Positions 1 through 8,506 of a DNA stretch of 61,544 nucleotides are shown here, piece after piece. Below the pieces are notes generated by a model that was not told where the DNA came from, did not search any database, and saw only the letters and a program-made list of their open reading frames with translations. Every line of letters starts with the position of its first letter. The first letter of the stretch is position 1. Location: NCBI GenBank assembly GCA_937898415.1, contig CALDLA010000023.1, positions 1 through 61,544 of the forward strand, in the 5' to 3' direction. Source of the stretch: an uncultured Prevotellaceae bacterium (GTDB lineage Bacteria > Bacteroidota > Bacteroidia > Bacteroidales > Bacteroidaceae). Made by a program: the position numbers and the translations under genes.

Positions 1-185
1 AGGCAGTAGAAACCTGTAGACTTCTTCTGAATAGCATAAGCCATCTTCTTCAATCCCCAGGCCTCTTCGTTGATAATCTCTGCACCCTTATCGGTGAGAA
101 CCTTCTTGAATTTTGCGGCCGTTTCCTTCATCTGTTCATCAGACAAAACGGGAGTTAAAATGAAAACGGTTTCGTATTGATTCAT
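1..185 (-). CDS. rpsF: 30S ribosomal protein S6 (partial, C-terminus beyond window)
   Basis: Component of the small ribosomal subunit. The visible N-terminal 61 residues begin MNQYETVFILTPVLSDEQ and contain the WGLKK(M)AYAIQKKSTGFY segment that is diagnostic of bacterial S6. The start is the only ATG, and it lies 48 nt downstream of a TAnnTTTG -7 box at 234-241. The rest of the gene (usually about 110-115 aa in this phylum, normally followed by rpsR and rplI) lies outside the window. The identification is firm because the order and spacing of these residues are highly conserved. Confidence 0.93.
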   Translation of the reverse strand, partial: MNQYETVFILTPVLSDEQMKETAAKFKKVLTDKGAEIINEEAWGLKKMAYAIQKKSTGFYC

Positions 186-233
186 ACTACGTTAAATAAT
201 TAATAAAATGTTATGTTTGCTCTAAAGCGGGTG

Positions 234-241
234 CAAAGGTA
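234..241 (-). promoter_or_regulatory. Bacteroidetes -7 box for rpsF
   Basis: Minus strand reads TACCTTTG, matching the TAnnTTTG -7 element of the Bacteroidetes primary sigma factor, 48 nt upstream of the rpsF ATG. This separates ribosomal-protein transcription from the rprY cluster upstream. Confidence 0.6.
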
Positions 242-300
242 CTGATTTTTAATGAGAAATAGGAAATGCGAAATGAGAAATACCCATTTCTTAACAGTAT

Positions 301-480
301 TTAGTACTTCTGGTCGCGTTTCTGCAGCCAAATATGCAAAAAGTAACCGGCTACGACGATCGCAAGTCCTATCAGGAGCTCTGTGTTCGACTGCCAGCCA
401 GCGACTTTAAATACAATCAAAAGGATGGCGCCGATAGCCATCAGCGCCAATCCTCCATATTGTTTCAACAGACTGCTCAT
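301..480 (-). CDS. small two-span membrane protein downstream of rprY
   Basis: A 59-aa protein starting MSSLLKQYGGLALM. It has two predicted membrane spans (about residues 8-26 and 34-50) joined by a short polar loop, and a basic tail (QKRDQKY). Its ATG overlaps the rprY stop codon as ATGA at 477-480, so it is probably translationally coupled to the response regulator. I do not recognise a family. Small hydrophobic proteins next to two-component systems sometimes modulate the kinase, but that is only an inference here. Confidence 0.72.
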   Translation of the reverse strand: MSSLLKQYGGLALMAIGAILLIVFKVAGWQSNTELLIGLAIVVAGYFLHIWLQKRDQKY

Positions 481-1175
481 TCCTCTTCGGGCGTAATGAG
501 CTTGTAGCCCTTACCGTGGATGTTGATAATCTCAATCTGCGGGTCTTCCTTCAGGTGCTTGCGCAGCTTGGTAATGTAGACGTCCATCGAGCGGGCGTTG
601 AAGTAGTTATCATCAATCCAGATGGTCTTCAGGGCGAAGTCACGCTGCAGGATCTCGTTGGCATGCGAGCAGAGCAGTGCCAGCAGCTCGTTCTCCTTCG
701 TCGTCAGCTTGGTCTGCTTCTCACCGATGGCGAGTAACTGCTTCTGGGTGTCGAAGGTGAAGTTACCGATGTGGTAAAGTGTTGACTCCTTGTTCTTCTT
801 GCCACGGACACGGCGCAGAATGGCCTCAATACGGAACACCAGCTCCTCCATCGAGAAGGGCTTGGTGATGTAGTCGTCGGCACCCAGCTTGAATCCCTCC
901 AGGATATCCTCCTTCAGCGTCTTGGCGGTCAGGAAGATAATGGGAATCTCGGCATTAGCCTGGCGGATTTCCTGTGCCAGTGTGAAGCCGTCCTTCTTGG
1001 GCATCATCACATCGAGCACACAAATGTCGAACTTCGTCTTCAGGAAGGCCTTGAAGCCGGCCTCGCCGTCAGCACACAACTCTGCCTCATAACCTTTGGC
1101 GGCCAAATACTCACGAAGCAGCATTCCCAGGTTCTCGTCGTCCTCACAAAGTAGAATCTTCAACTTGTCGTCCAT
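477..1175 (-). CDS. rprY: OmpR-family response regulator RprY
   Basis: 232 aa, full length for the family. The N-terminal receiver domain (about residues 5-120) has the acidic pair D12-D13, phospho-acceptor Asp55 in CVLDVMMPKKDGF, a conserved Thr near 84 and Lys106 in DDYITKPFS. The C-terminal winged-helix DNA-binding domain (about 130-228) includes TTKENELLALLCSH and YITKLRKHL. The closest family I recognise is Bacteroides RprY, which acts with RprX and is linked to stress responses and Na+ homeostasis. The partner kinase gene is upstream, but a cytidylate-kinase-like gene lies between them (1206-1850). No separate promoter was seen between these genes. Confidence 0.9.
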   Translation of the reverse strand: MDDKLKILLCEDDENLGMLLREYLAAKGYEAELCADGEAGFKAFLKTKFDICVLDVMMPKKDGFTLAQEIRQANAEIPIIFLTAKTLKEDILEGFKLGADDYITKPFSMEELVFRIEAILRRVRGKKNKESTLYHIGNFTFDTQKQLLAIGEKQTKLTTKENELLALLCSHANEILQRDFALKTIWIDDNYFNARSMDVYITKLRKHLKEDPQIEIINIHGKGYKLITPEEE

Positions 1176-1205
1176 AATTCAGTGTTGTATTAAAATGATT
1201 ATTAA

Positions 1206-1850
1206 TTATCCAATATATTTAATAATAAGGTCTACTATCTCGTCCTCACTCAGTCCGTCGGAGTTAATGACCAAGTCATAGTTACGGGTGTCATATCTCG
1301 ATACTCCGGCATACTTCTTGACATATCTCTCACGCATGGCGTCGACTTTATGAATGTCCTTTTCTGCCTGTTCGGCACTGATGCCCTGCTTCTTGACCAG
1401 ACGGTTGATGCGGTTGGGCAATGAGGCCTGAATCATGATGGACAGATGGTTGGGGTGGTCACCCAGTACGTAGAAACCCGAGCGACCGGCAATCACACAA
1501 GACTCGTTTTCGGCAATCTCCCTGAGGATTTGCTTCTCCACCTTGAACATGTCGTCGGTAGTGACAATTCCGTCGTCGGCACCGTTCTTGGCCTGATAGT
1601 ACCACATCTCGTTTTCCGACTGACTCATGCGGATGAAGGCGTTCTTCAGCTCCGCGAGCCACTGGTGCTTGCCTCCCTTCATCTGCTCTATCTCTGCCAC
1701 GTCAAGGTTGTACTTCTTCTGCAGTTCCTTAATGACGGCCTTGTCGTAGAACGACACACCCAGCTTGGCGGCCAGCTTCTCACCGACAGTACGTCCACCA
1801 CTACCCAACTCACGGTTGATGGTGATCACAAATTTCTCGTCTCTGTTCAT
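1206..1850 (-). CDS. cytidylate kinase-like family protein
   Basis: About 214 aa. It begins MNRDEKFVITINRELGSGG, the modified P-loop region typical of the cytidylate-kinase-like (AAA-type 'Cytidylate_kin2') family, in place of the GxxGxGK loop of CMP kinase. Later segments SFYDKAVIKE and VIAGRSGFYVLGDH also fit. The substrate is uncertain; family members are annotated by similarity to Cmk and may not phosphorylate CMP. An upstream in-frame ATG at 1877 would add nine lysine-rich residues and place the start next to the rprX stop. I prefer 1850 because conservation begins there. It lies between rprX and rprY, so it is likely co-transcribed with that system. Confidence 0.8.
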   Translation of the reverse strand: MNRDEKFVITINRELGSGGRTVGEKLAAKLGVSFYDKAVIKELQKKYNLDVAEIEQMKGGKHQWLAELKNAFIRMSQSENEMWYYQAKNGADDGIVTTDDMFKVEKQILREIAENESCVIAGRSGFYVLGDHPNHLSIMIQASLPNRINRLVKKQGISAEQAEKDIHKVDAMRERYVKKYAGVSRYDTRNYDLVINSDGLSEDEIVDLIIKYIG

Positions 1851-1877
1851 AGTCTTTTTATCTTTTTTGTTATACAT

Positions 1878-3446
1878 TTAATTTTCGTCTTCTTTCAGGA
1901 CTGGCAGCGAAATGGTAAACTTCGTGCCTTTTCCGAGTTCACTCTCACACTTGATTTCGCCCTCGTGCAGGTCGATAATGCGCTTGACGTAGGCCAGTCC
2001 CAAACCGAAGCCCTTCACATCATGGACATTACCAGTATGCACACGGTAGAACTTATCAAAAATCTTGCGCACGTTCTCCTTCTTGATGCCCAGTCCGGTA
2101 TCACGGATTGAGAAGCACAGACGGTCTTTCTCGTTCCACGTCCGGATATACAGGTCAAGCGGCTCGTCGGGCTTGCGGTACTTCACGGCATTGTCCATCA
2201 GGTTGGTGATGGCGTTCTGGAAGTGTACCTCATCCACATAGATGGCTGAGTCGACCGCCTCAATCTCCGTATAGATCTTACCGCCGGTATGCTCCACTCT
2301 CAGCGAGAACGTAGAGGCAATCTGCTCCAGCAGTTCGTTCAGGTCAAGTTCCTTCTTCTTGAATGACACCGTCTTACGGTCGAACATCGACATCTGCAGC
2401 ACCTTCTCCACGAGGAAGCGCAGGCGCTTTGACTCATCGTTGATGACTCCTCCCAAGTGCTTCTGCATCTGCGGACTCTTCGTGACAGCGTCGTCGTTCA
2501 GCATCTGTGCTGCCAGCGAGATGCTCGAGATGGGGGTCTTCAGCTCATGCGTCATGTTGTTGATGAAGTCGTTCTTGATCTCCGTGTAGCGCTTCTGCCG
2601 GAAGATGACCACGATGGTAAAGATAAACGTAATCAGCAGCACGACGGTGAAGACGATAGCGGGTATCATGAACCTCACGCTCGACATGATGTAGCTGTTC
2701 ATATCGGGGAAGTGAATCTTCACCACACCCATCTTCGACGACGGGTCGTTGCGGAATAGCACCTGTGAATAGCTGTACTGCAGTCCCTCTTCCGAGTAGT
2801 CCGGACAACGGTAGACTTCGCGACCGTCGGCAGTCGACACCGTTAGGTGATAGGCAATGTTAATACCGTTATTCAGCAACTGCGTGTTGATTTCCTGGTC
2901 CAGCAGCTTGAAGTTCACGCGCTCCTTCAGCGGCTTCTCACTGGCCTGATAGAGAATATTGTAGACCACCTCGTCCAGCAATGCCTTCTGGTAAATATAT
3001 CGGTTGCGCACGATCTCCTGCAACGACTTCGAGGCTTCGTCTATCGAACTCTTGTCCGAGCGCAGGATCATCGCCTTGGGAACGGTCGAGGGTTTCGTCG
3101 TAATGGTCTTCAGCTCGAACGACGAGTAGACTGTACCGTCCTTGCCGGCTACCGAATACTGGTGGGTATGCTGGATGACGTCGTTCAGCTGACCAGAGCG
3201 GGCCATGATGGAGTCCTGTCTGAAGGCGCGGCGCTCCGTCTCGTTGACATCCTTCTCCAAGTAGCGCAGCGTCTCGTTCATCTCCAGATTGTGCGAGGCC
3301 TGATACAGGCTGCGGCTCACCGACTCGTCAAACTGCTCTTTCTTCATCTTCGCCATCTGTTCGATGTACGAGATTTGCAGGTAGAGCAGTCCGAGGAAGG
3401 AGAGACCCATCACTATTGCTATGAACCAAATTGTACTTTTCTTCAT
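1878..3446 (-). CDS. rprX: sensor histidine kinase RprX
   Basis: 522 aa inner-membrane kinase. An N-terminal span (about residues 5-25) and a second span (about 256-282) bracket a periplasmic sensor region of roughly 230 residues. The HisKA H-box NNMTHELKTPISS places the phospho-accepting His near residue 300. The HATPase domain shows the N box (NLMDNAVKY) and G boxes (DTGLGIKKEN, GFGLGLAYV). I chose MKKSTIWF as the start, rather than an ATG 18 nt upstream, because the -7 box TATCTTTG (3451-3458) lies only 4 nt from this ATG. A transcript from that promoter would be essentially leaderless. It pairs with RprY, whose gene is separated by the cytidylate-kinase-like gene. Confidence 0.88.
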   Translation of the reverse strand: MKKSTIWFIAIVMGLSFLGLLYLQISYIEQMAKMKKEQFDESVSRSLYQASHNLEMNETLRYLEKDVNETERRAFRQDSIMARSGQLNDVIQHTHQYSVAGKDGTVYSSFELKTITTKPSTVPKAMILRSDKSSIDEASKSLQEIVRNRYIYQKALLDEVVYNILYQASEKPLKERVNFKLLDQEINTQLLNNGINIAYHLTVSTADGREVYRCPDYSEEGLQYSYSQVLFRNDPSSKMGVVKIHFPDMNSYIMSSVRFMIPAIVFTVVLLITFIFTIVVIFRQKRYTEIKNDFINNMTHELKTPISSISLAAQMLNDDAVTKSPQMQKHLGGVINDESKRLRFLVEKVLQMSMFDRKTVSFKKKELDLNELLEQIASTFSLRVEHTGGKIYTEIEAVDSAIYVDEVHFQNAITNLMDNAVKYRKPDEPLDLYIRTWNEKDRLCFSIRDTGLGIKKENVRKIFDKFYRVHTGNVHDVKGFGLGLAYVKRIIDLHEGEIKCESELGKGTKFTISLPVLKEDEN

Positions 3447-3450
3447 GCTG

Positions 3451-3458
3451 CAAAGATA
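3451..3458 (-). promoter_or_regulatory. -7 box for rprX, nearly abutting the start codon
   Basis: TATCTTTG on the minus strand ends 4 nt before the rprX ATG. With the usual spacing of 5-8 nt to the transcription start, the message would begin at or within the start codon. Confidence 0.55.
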
Positions 3459-3556
3459 CAGCAATTCTTAAAACCGGCAATATTTTAAGTTAATTATTTT
3501 GCGGTTTTTCAGCGAAATTAACAAATACACCACATTTTAGTTATGCATATAAAAAT

Positions 3557-3591
3557 AAGATATGGAGCAAAACTACTTCGCCCCATATCTT
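3557..3591 (-). terminator. intrinsic terminator after the EF-G2-like gene
   Basis: Stem AAGATATGG / CCATATCTT (9 bp, plus inner GC pairs) followed on the minus strand by ATTTTTATA. It lies 25 nt downstream of the EF-G2-like stop codon. Confidence 0.7.
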
Positions 3592-3615
3592 ATGATCATA
3601 TAAGAGTAAAGGATA

Positions 3616-5775
3616 TTAATCCTCTTCCTTCATCTCAGCCTCATGCAGCTTGATGAGCTCCTGCTGGATGTCGTTCGGCACAAGCTCGTAGCTCGAGAAT
3701 GATGTCGTGAACGAAGCACGTCCGCCAGTCAGTGAGCTGAGGGCGATAGAATAGCTGGCCAGTTCCTTCAAAGGAATCTTGGCACTCAGCTTCTGGTAGC
3801 CAGCCTCAGAGTCCATACCCATGATGATGGCGCGGCGACCTTGCAGGTCACTCATCACATCACCCATGTAGTCGCCGGGCACGAGCACCTCGAGGTCGTA
3901 GATAGGCTCCAGCACCTTAGGACCGGCCTCCTTGAAGGCTGCCGAGAAGGCGTTACGGGCTGCCAGCATGAACGAGAGTTCGTTAGAGTCAACCGGGTGC
4001 ATCTTACCGTCGTAGACAATGACGCGGACGTCGCGGGCGTAAGAACCCGTCAACGGGCCCTGCTCCATACGCTCCATCACACCCTTCAGGATAGCGGGCA
4101 TGAAGCGCATATCAATGGCACCACCGACCACAGAGTTGATGAAGACGAGCTTGCCGCCCCACTCCAGGTCCTTCTCTTCCTTCGACTTGATGTTCATCTT
4201 GAACTCCTGACCGTTGATGGTGAAGCTCGTAGGATCGGGCATACCATCGGTGTAAGGCTCGACAATCAGGTGTACCTCACCAAACTGTCCGGCACCACCC
4301 GACTGCTTTTTGTGACGATAGTCGGCACGGGCCATCTTGGTGATGGTCTCACGATACGGAATCTTCGGCTCCTGGTATTCCACCTGGATCTTCTCATTGT
4401 TCTCCATACGCCACTTCAAGGTACGCAGGTGGAACTCACCCTGACCGTGAACGATAATCTGGCGCAGTTCCTTAGACTGCTCAACCACCCATGTCGGGTC
4501 TTCCTGACGCATGCGCTGCAGGGCAGCCATCATCTTCTCAGTCTCCGACTCGTTGACGGCCTTGATGGCACGCGAGAACTTCGAGTTAGGATATTTGATG
4601 AAGTCGAACTTGTTGTCAACGTCCTTGCCGTTCAGCGTATTGCCGGTCTTCACATCCTTCAACTTCACGGTGCAGCCGATATCACCAGCACGCAGCTCGT
4701 CAACCTGGATACGGTTGGCTCCGGCACAAGCATACAGCGTACCCATGCGCTCCTTCGAACCACGGTCGGCATTCGTCAGGTCGTCACCACTCTTGATGAC
4801 ACCGCTCATCACCTTGAAGTACTGCACTTCACCAATGTGGGGTTCCACACCCGTCTTGAAGAAATACAGCGAGGTGGGAGCAGAGGCGTCGGCGGGAACT
4901 TCCTTGCCGGCAGCATTCTTGATGACAGGCATCTCGCTGACGAAGGGAACCACATTGCCGAGGAACTCCATCAGACGGCGGACACCCATATCACGACCAG
5001 CGCAGACGCAGAACACGGGGAAGATCGAACGGGTAACCAGACCCTTGCGGATACCCTCGCGCATCTCGTCCTCAGTCAGGTCCTCGCTCTCGAAGAACTT
5101 CTCCATCAGCGTGTCGTCACCAGCGGCAGCAGCCTCTACCAGGGCGGCCTTCATCTCCTTGGCCTTCTCCAACTGGTCAGCGGGGATATCCTCGATGATG
5201 GGAGCACCACCCTCGGGCTTCCATGAGTACTTCTTCATCAGCAGCACGTCGATGACGGCATTGAATCCGGCACCTGTCTGGATGGGATACTGCACGGGAA
5301 CGCAGTTGGGACCATAGACCTCTTTCAGCTGATTCAGAATCTGGTCGAAGTCGCAGTTGTCGCGATCCAGCTGGTTAACGAGGAAGATGACGGGCTTCTT
5401 CAGTTTGTCCGTGTTGCGGAAAGCATTCATCGTGCCCACCTCAGGACCATACTGGCCATTGATCAGGATGACGGCCTGGTCGGTGACGTTCAGAGCGGTG
5501 ATGGCACCACCCACGAAGTCGTCAGAACCCGGACAGTCGATGATGTTCAGCTTCTTGTTGTTCCACTCTACATGAAAAACAGTAGAGAACACCGAGTAGC
5601 CGTACTCCTGTTCAACAGGGAAGTAGTCGCTCATGGTGTTCTTACTCTCTACGGCGCCGCGACGCTTGATGATGCCAGCTTCGTAGACCATTGATTCGGC
5701 AAGAGTAGTCTTGCCGCTACCCGCACTGCCAATGAGTGCAATGTTTTTGATTTCGTTAGTTTGATAAACTTTCAT
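3616..5775 (-). CDS. EF-G paralogue (EF-G2-like) with altered GTPase motifs
   Basis: 719 aa with the whole EF-G domain order: G domain, domain II, and domains III-V (QSGGAGQFGEVHLIVEPY in IV, and a complete C-terminus with LKELASYSIALSSLTGGRASF). The G domain departs from canonical EF-G. G1 reads GSAGSGKTT (residues 16-24). G3 reads DCPGSDDF with Ser84 where catalytic EF-G has His (DTPGHVDF). G4 reads NQLD (134-137) instead of NKMD. The switch I region lacks the usual Arg-Gly-Ile-Thr. From family knowledge, this matches the Bacteroides EF-G2 paralogue, described as supporting translocation without GTP hydrolysis during carbon starvation. It stands alone, not in a str operon, and has its own terminator. 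Confidence 0.88.
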   Translation of the reverse strand: MKVYQTNEIKNIALIGSAGSGKTTLAESMVYEAGIIKRRGAVESKNTMSDYFPVEQEYGYSVFSTVFHVEWNNKKLNIIDCPGSDDFVGGAITALNVTDQAVILINGQYGPEVGTMNAFRNTDKLKKPVIFLVNQLDRDNCDFDQILNQLKEVYGPNCVPVQYPIQTGAGFNAVIDVLLMKKYSWKPEGGAPIIEDIPADQLEKAKEMKAALVEAAAAGDDTLMEKFFESEDLTEDEMREGIRKGLVTRSIFPVFCVCAGRDMGVRRLMEFLGNVVPFVSEMPVIKNAAGKEVPADASAPTSLYFFKTGVEPHIGEVQYFKVMSGVIKSGDDLTNADRGSKERMGTLYACAGANRIQVDELRAGDIGCTVKLKDVKTGNTLNGKDVDNKFDFIKYPNSKFSRAIKAVNESETEKMMAALQRMRQEDPTWVVEQSKELRQIIVHGQGEFHLRTLKWRMENNEKIQVEYQEPKIPYRETITKMARADYRHKKQSGGAGQFGEVHLIVEPYTDGMPDPTSFTINGQEFKMNIKSKEEKDLEWGGKLVFINSVVGGAIDMRFMPAILKGVMERMEQGPLTGSYARDVRVIVYDGKMHPVDSNELSFMLAARNAFSAAFKEAGPKVLEPIYDLEVLVPGDYMGDVMSDLQGRRAIIMGMDSEAGYQKLSAKIPLKELASYSIALSSLTGGRASFTTSFSSYELVPNDIQQELIKLHEAEMKEED

Positions 5776-5874
5776 ATTGGTTATGTTTTAGGTGTATATT
5801 CCGTAAGCGACGCCGAAATTAGTCATTTTCTGTGAAAACACCAACGAAATCTTTAAAATATTAAACTATTTTAG

Positions 5875-5882
5875 TAATTTTG
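5875..5882 (+). promoter_or_regulatory. -7 box for hemW
   Basis: TAATTTTG ends 8 nt before the hemW ATG at 5891, giving a predicted leader of only a few nucleotides. Confidence 0.55.
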
Positions 5883-5890
5883 CAGCCGAT

Positions 5891-7009
5891 ATGGCAGGAA
5901 TCTACATACATATACCCTTCTGCAAAAGCCGCTGCATCTATTGCGCCTTCTACTCGACGACCACCGTCAGCGAGCGTCAGCACTACGTCGATGCACTCTG
6001 CGCGGAAACCCGTCAGCGCCCTACCGACGACCTCATCGAGACCATCTATTTAGGCGGTGGCACTCCCAGCCAGCTCACTCCCTCACAGCTCCGCCAGTTG
6101 TTCGACTCCCTATATAATATATATAAGGTGTCGCCAACGGCCGAAGTCACCATCGAGGTCAACCCCGACGACGTTTCCCCAGCGCTTGCCGCCGCACTGT
6201 CCCAGCTCCCCGTCAACCGCGTCTCGATGGGTGCGCAGACCTTCGACGACCAGCGCCTCAGATTCCTCCATCGCCGTCACACCGCTAATCAGGTGCAGCA
6301 GGCCGTCAGCCAACTGAGGGAAGCCGGCATCCGCAACATCAGCATCGACCTGATGTACGGATTCCCTGGCGAGGCCCTCAGTCAATGGGAGCGCGATATC
6401 GACAGCGCCCTAAGCCTCGACGTGGAGCACCTTTCGGCCTACTGCCTCAGCATCGAAGAGGGCACAGCGCTCTATGAGCTAATGAGGAACGAGGAAAGAG
6501 AAGAGAGGAGAGAGGAGGAAACTGAACGGCAGATGTACTACCTGCTCATTGACCGTCTCGCCGCTGCCGGCTATGAACACTACGAAATCTCCAACTTCGC
6601 CAAGCCCGGCTTCCGCTCACGCCATAACAGCAGCTACTGGACGGACGTCCCCTACATAGGACTCGGCGCCGCTGCCCATAGCTACGACGGACGGCAGCGC
6701 CGATGGAACATCGACGATATCAATGCATATATAAAAGGTATAGAAAACGGCGAGCCCGCCTACGACTACGAACTTATTGACGACACCACCCACTACAACG
6801 ATCGCGTCATGCTCTCACTCCGTACCTGCGAGGGACTCGACCTCCAGTCGCTCATGCCTGCCGACCGCGACTATCTTCTGCCCTTGGCCGAGCGATACAT
6901 CGCCGACGGGCTGCTCATCAACGACGGCCGCCGCCTTCGTCTGACCCGCAGCGGCCTCTTTGTCAGCGACATGGTCATCAGCGACCTCATGCGCATCAGC
7001 GACGACTAA
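5891..7009 (+). CDS. hemW: radical SAM heme chaperone HemW
   Basis: 372 aa. The radical-SAM cluster motif CKSRCIYC (Cys11, Cys15, Cys18) follows the family-typical N-terminus MAGIYIHIPF. GGGTPSQL and the C-terminal HemW domain (RHNSSYW, YIGLGAAAHSY) follow. HemW resembles coproporphyrinogen dehydrogenase HemN but is generally regarded as a heme-binding chaperone, so oxidase activity should not be assumed. A run of Glu/Arg residues (coded by purine-only DNA around 6484-6521) interrupts a variable region after ALYELM; it looks like one of the low-complexity inserts seen in several genes here. The gene converges on queA with a 4-nt overlap. Confidence 0.9.
   Translation: MAGIYIHIPFCKSRCIYCAFYSTTTVSERQHYVDALCAETRQRPTDDLIETIYLGGGTPSQLTPSQLRQLFDSLYNIYKVSPTAEVTIEVNPDDVSPALAAALSQLPVNRVSMGAQTFDDQRLRFLHRRHTANQVQQAVSQLREAGIRNISIDLMYGFPGEALSQWERDIDSALSLDVEHLSAYCLSIEEGTALYELMRNEEREERREEETERQMYYLLIDRLAAAGYEHYEISNFAKPGFRSRHNSSYWTDVPYIGLGAAAHSYDGRQRRWNIDDINAYIKGIENGEPAYDYELIDDTTHYNDRVMLSLRTCEGLDLQSLMPADRDYLLPLAERYIADGLLINDGRRLRLTRSGLFVSDMVISDLMRISDD
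6484..6521 (+). repeat. purine-only low-complexity insert in hemW
   Basis: GAGGAAC/GAGGAAAGAG/AAGAGAGGAG-type repeats encode Glu/Arg only. The segment stays in frame and lies between conserved HemW blocks. Confidence 0.5.
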
Positions 7010-8307
7010 GGAATCAGCAGCGACGAGTCGCCATAGCTCAGGAAGCGGAAGTCGTGACTCAGCGCATAGTCATAGATACGGCGCCAGTCGCCGTGAACAA
7101 AGGCGCTGACCAGCAACAGCAACGTCGACTGCGGCTGGTGGAAGTTCGTCACCAGCATCTTTACTATCTTATAGTCGTAACCCGGCGCAATGATAATCTG
7201 CGTACTGCTGTGCAGCACACTCAGTCCCCGACGGTCCATCCAGTCCAACAGCGCCCCAAGACACTCCTTCACCCCACACTTTTCACTCTTCACTTCCTCA
7301 CTTTTCACTCCTTCACTCTTCACTCCTTCACTCTTCACTAGAGACGAAGTCTCGCCATACGGTTCCCACTGGCTCACGTGCAGTTCCTCCTCCGTCACAT
7401 CAGGATTACGCAGCACTTTCCGTCCCATATAGTACAGGCTCTCCAGTGTGCGTACGCTGGTCGTACCGACGGCTATCGCCTGACAGTCGTGCTTCAGCAG
7501 TTTTTCGATGGTCTGCCGACGCACCGCTACGTGCTCCGTGTGCATAGCGTGTTCGCCAATGGTCTCACTCTTCACCGGCTTAAACGTTCCTGCTCCTACG
7601 TGCAGCGTCAGTTCCTCGCGGTCGATGCCCTTGGTGTCGAGGTCGGCCAACACCTCAGGTGTGAAGTGCAACCCAGCGGTCGGAGCCGCCACGCTGCCCT
7701 TTATCTTCGAGTACACCGTCTGGTACGTCCGTTTGTCGCTCTCCTCCGTCTTGCGGTTCAAGTACGGCGGAATGGGCAGCTCACCCATCGCGTCGATGAC
7801 CTCGGCAAAAGAGAAGGTCTTATCCCACTCAAACTCAATAATCTGACTCGTCCCATGCTCCCCCCTCCGCGTAGCCCTAACCACGAGCTGCTCACTTTTC
7901 ACTTCCCCACTTTTCACTTCTACGCTCCGCTCCAGCGCACCTTCCTTCCACTTCTTCAGATTACCCACCAGACAAAGCCACTGACAACGGCTCCGCGTCT
8001 GGAACATCTGCTCATAGTCAGCAGGCAGGTAAGGCTCCAGCAGGAAGATCTCGATGAGTGCGCCATCCTGTGCCACACCCTTGCGGAAGTGCATACGGGC
8101 CTGAATCACCCTGGTGTTGTTGAACACCATCAAGGCTCCCTGCGGCAGATGGCTGCTCAGGTTACGGAACACGTCCTCACTCACCTCGCCCCGTTCGTAG
8201 ACCAGTAGCTTCGACTTGTCGCGCTGCGGCAGGGGATATTTCGCTATGCGCTCATCGGGCAGCTCATAGTTATAGTCGCTGATTGTAATCTCTCGTGTAT
8301 TCATCAT
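7006..8307 (-). CDS. queA: S-adenosylmethionine:tRNA ribosyltransferase-isomerase QueA
   Basis: Penultimate enzyme of queuosine synthesis: it transfers the ribosyl part of SAM to preQ1 at the wobble position of tRNA(GUN) and rearranges it to epoxyqueuosine. Recognised from YPLPQRDKSKLLVY, GALMVFNNTRVIQARM, AAPTAGLHFTPEVL, HVGAGTFKPV and NFHQPQSTLLLLVSAF. At 433 aa it is about 80 residues longer than usual. Much of the excess is two low-complexity segments built of Val-Lys-Ser-Glu-(Gly) repeats, one near residue 135 and one near 325, both in frame. MNT one codon downstream is an equally good start. QueC of the same pathway is at 46888. Confidence 0.93.
   Translation of the reverse strand: MMNTREITISDYNYELPDERIAKYPLPQRDKSKLLVYERGEVSEDVFRNLSSHLPQGALMVFNNTRVIQARMHFRKGVAQDGALIEIFLLEPYLPADYEQMFQTRSRCQWLCLVGNLKKWKEGALERSVEVKSGEVKSEQLVVRATRRGEHGTSQIIEFEWDKTFSFAEVIDAMGELPIPPYLNRKTEESDKRTYQTVYSKIKGSVAAPTAGLHFTPEVLADLDTKGIDREELTLHVGAGTFKPVKSETIGEHAMHTEHVAVRRQTIEKLLKHDCQAIAVGTTSVRTLESLYYMGRKVLRNPDVTEEELHVSQWEPYGETSSLVKSEGVKSEGVKSEEVKSEKCGVKECLGALLDWMDRRGLSVLHSSTQIIIAPGYDYKIVKMLVTNFHQPQSTLLLLVSAFVHGDWRRIYDYALSHDFRFLSYGDSSLLIP
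7262..7340 (-). repeat. in-frame GTGAAGAGTGAAG-type tandem repeat inside queA
   Basis: Imperfect units of about 15 nt (coding strand AGTGAAGAGTGAAGG) encode Val-Lys-Ser-Glu-Gly repeats. The unit length, a multiple of three, keeps the reading frame. The same CTTTTCACT/CTCTTCACT words recur at 7891-7920 and in the intergenic array at 44231-44314. Confidence 0.75.
7891..7920 (-). repeat. second CTTTTCACT-type insert in queA
   Basis: Two copies of CACTTTTCACTTC separated by CCC, encoding the VKSGEVKSE stretch. Same repeat words as at 7262-7340. Confidence 0.6.
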
Positions 8308-8440
8308 TTCATTTTTGGGGCTGCAAAGTTACTGCTTTTTACGGAAACCGCCAAAGCCCCGCCCCACTTCTCTCCGTCGCAGCGTTAAGAAAACATAAAA
8401 CACCCATCACGAATCTCCCATTTAGCAGGAGACTCTACAT

Positions 8441-8506
8441 TCCCACGGCGGGAATGTCCTGTTCCCACGCCGAGAATAAAAGGCTCCCACCGTGGGAATC
8501 ATGCAA
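8441..8506. repeat. array A: three dyad-symmetric units at exact 22-bp period
   Basis: TCCCAC begins at 8441, 8463 and 8485. Unit 1 is the palindrome ACATTCCC-acggc-GGGAATGT (8437-8457). Unit 3 is CTCCCAC-C-GTGGGAA (8484-8498). Unit 2 is a degenerate version. The dyad centres are 8447, 8469 and 8491. No coding potential. It lies between the divergent queA start and the non-coding unit at 8669. Confidence 0.8.

Noticed and set aside
3841..5226. 461-aa antisense ORF
   Set aside because: Lies opposite the EF-G2-like gene; its His/Thr/Leu-rich composition is a by-product of codon bias on the coding strand. The same reasoning removed the long frames at 21777-22952, 30373-31902 and 35644-36246.
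7006..8307. queA as a pseudogene because of its length
   Set aside because: All conserved QueA blocks are present in one frame and the extra residues are in-frame repeats.
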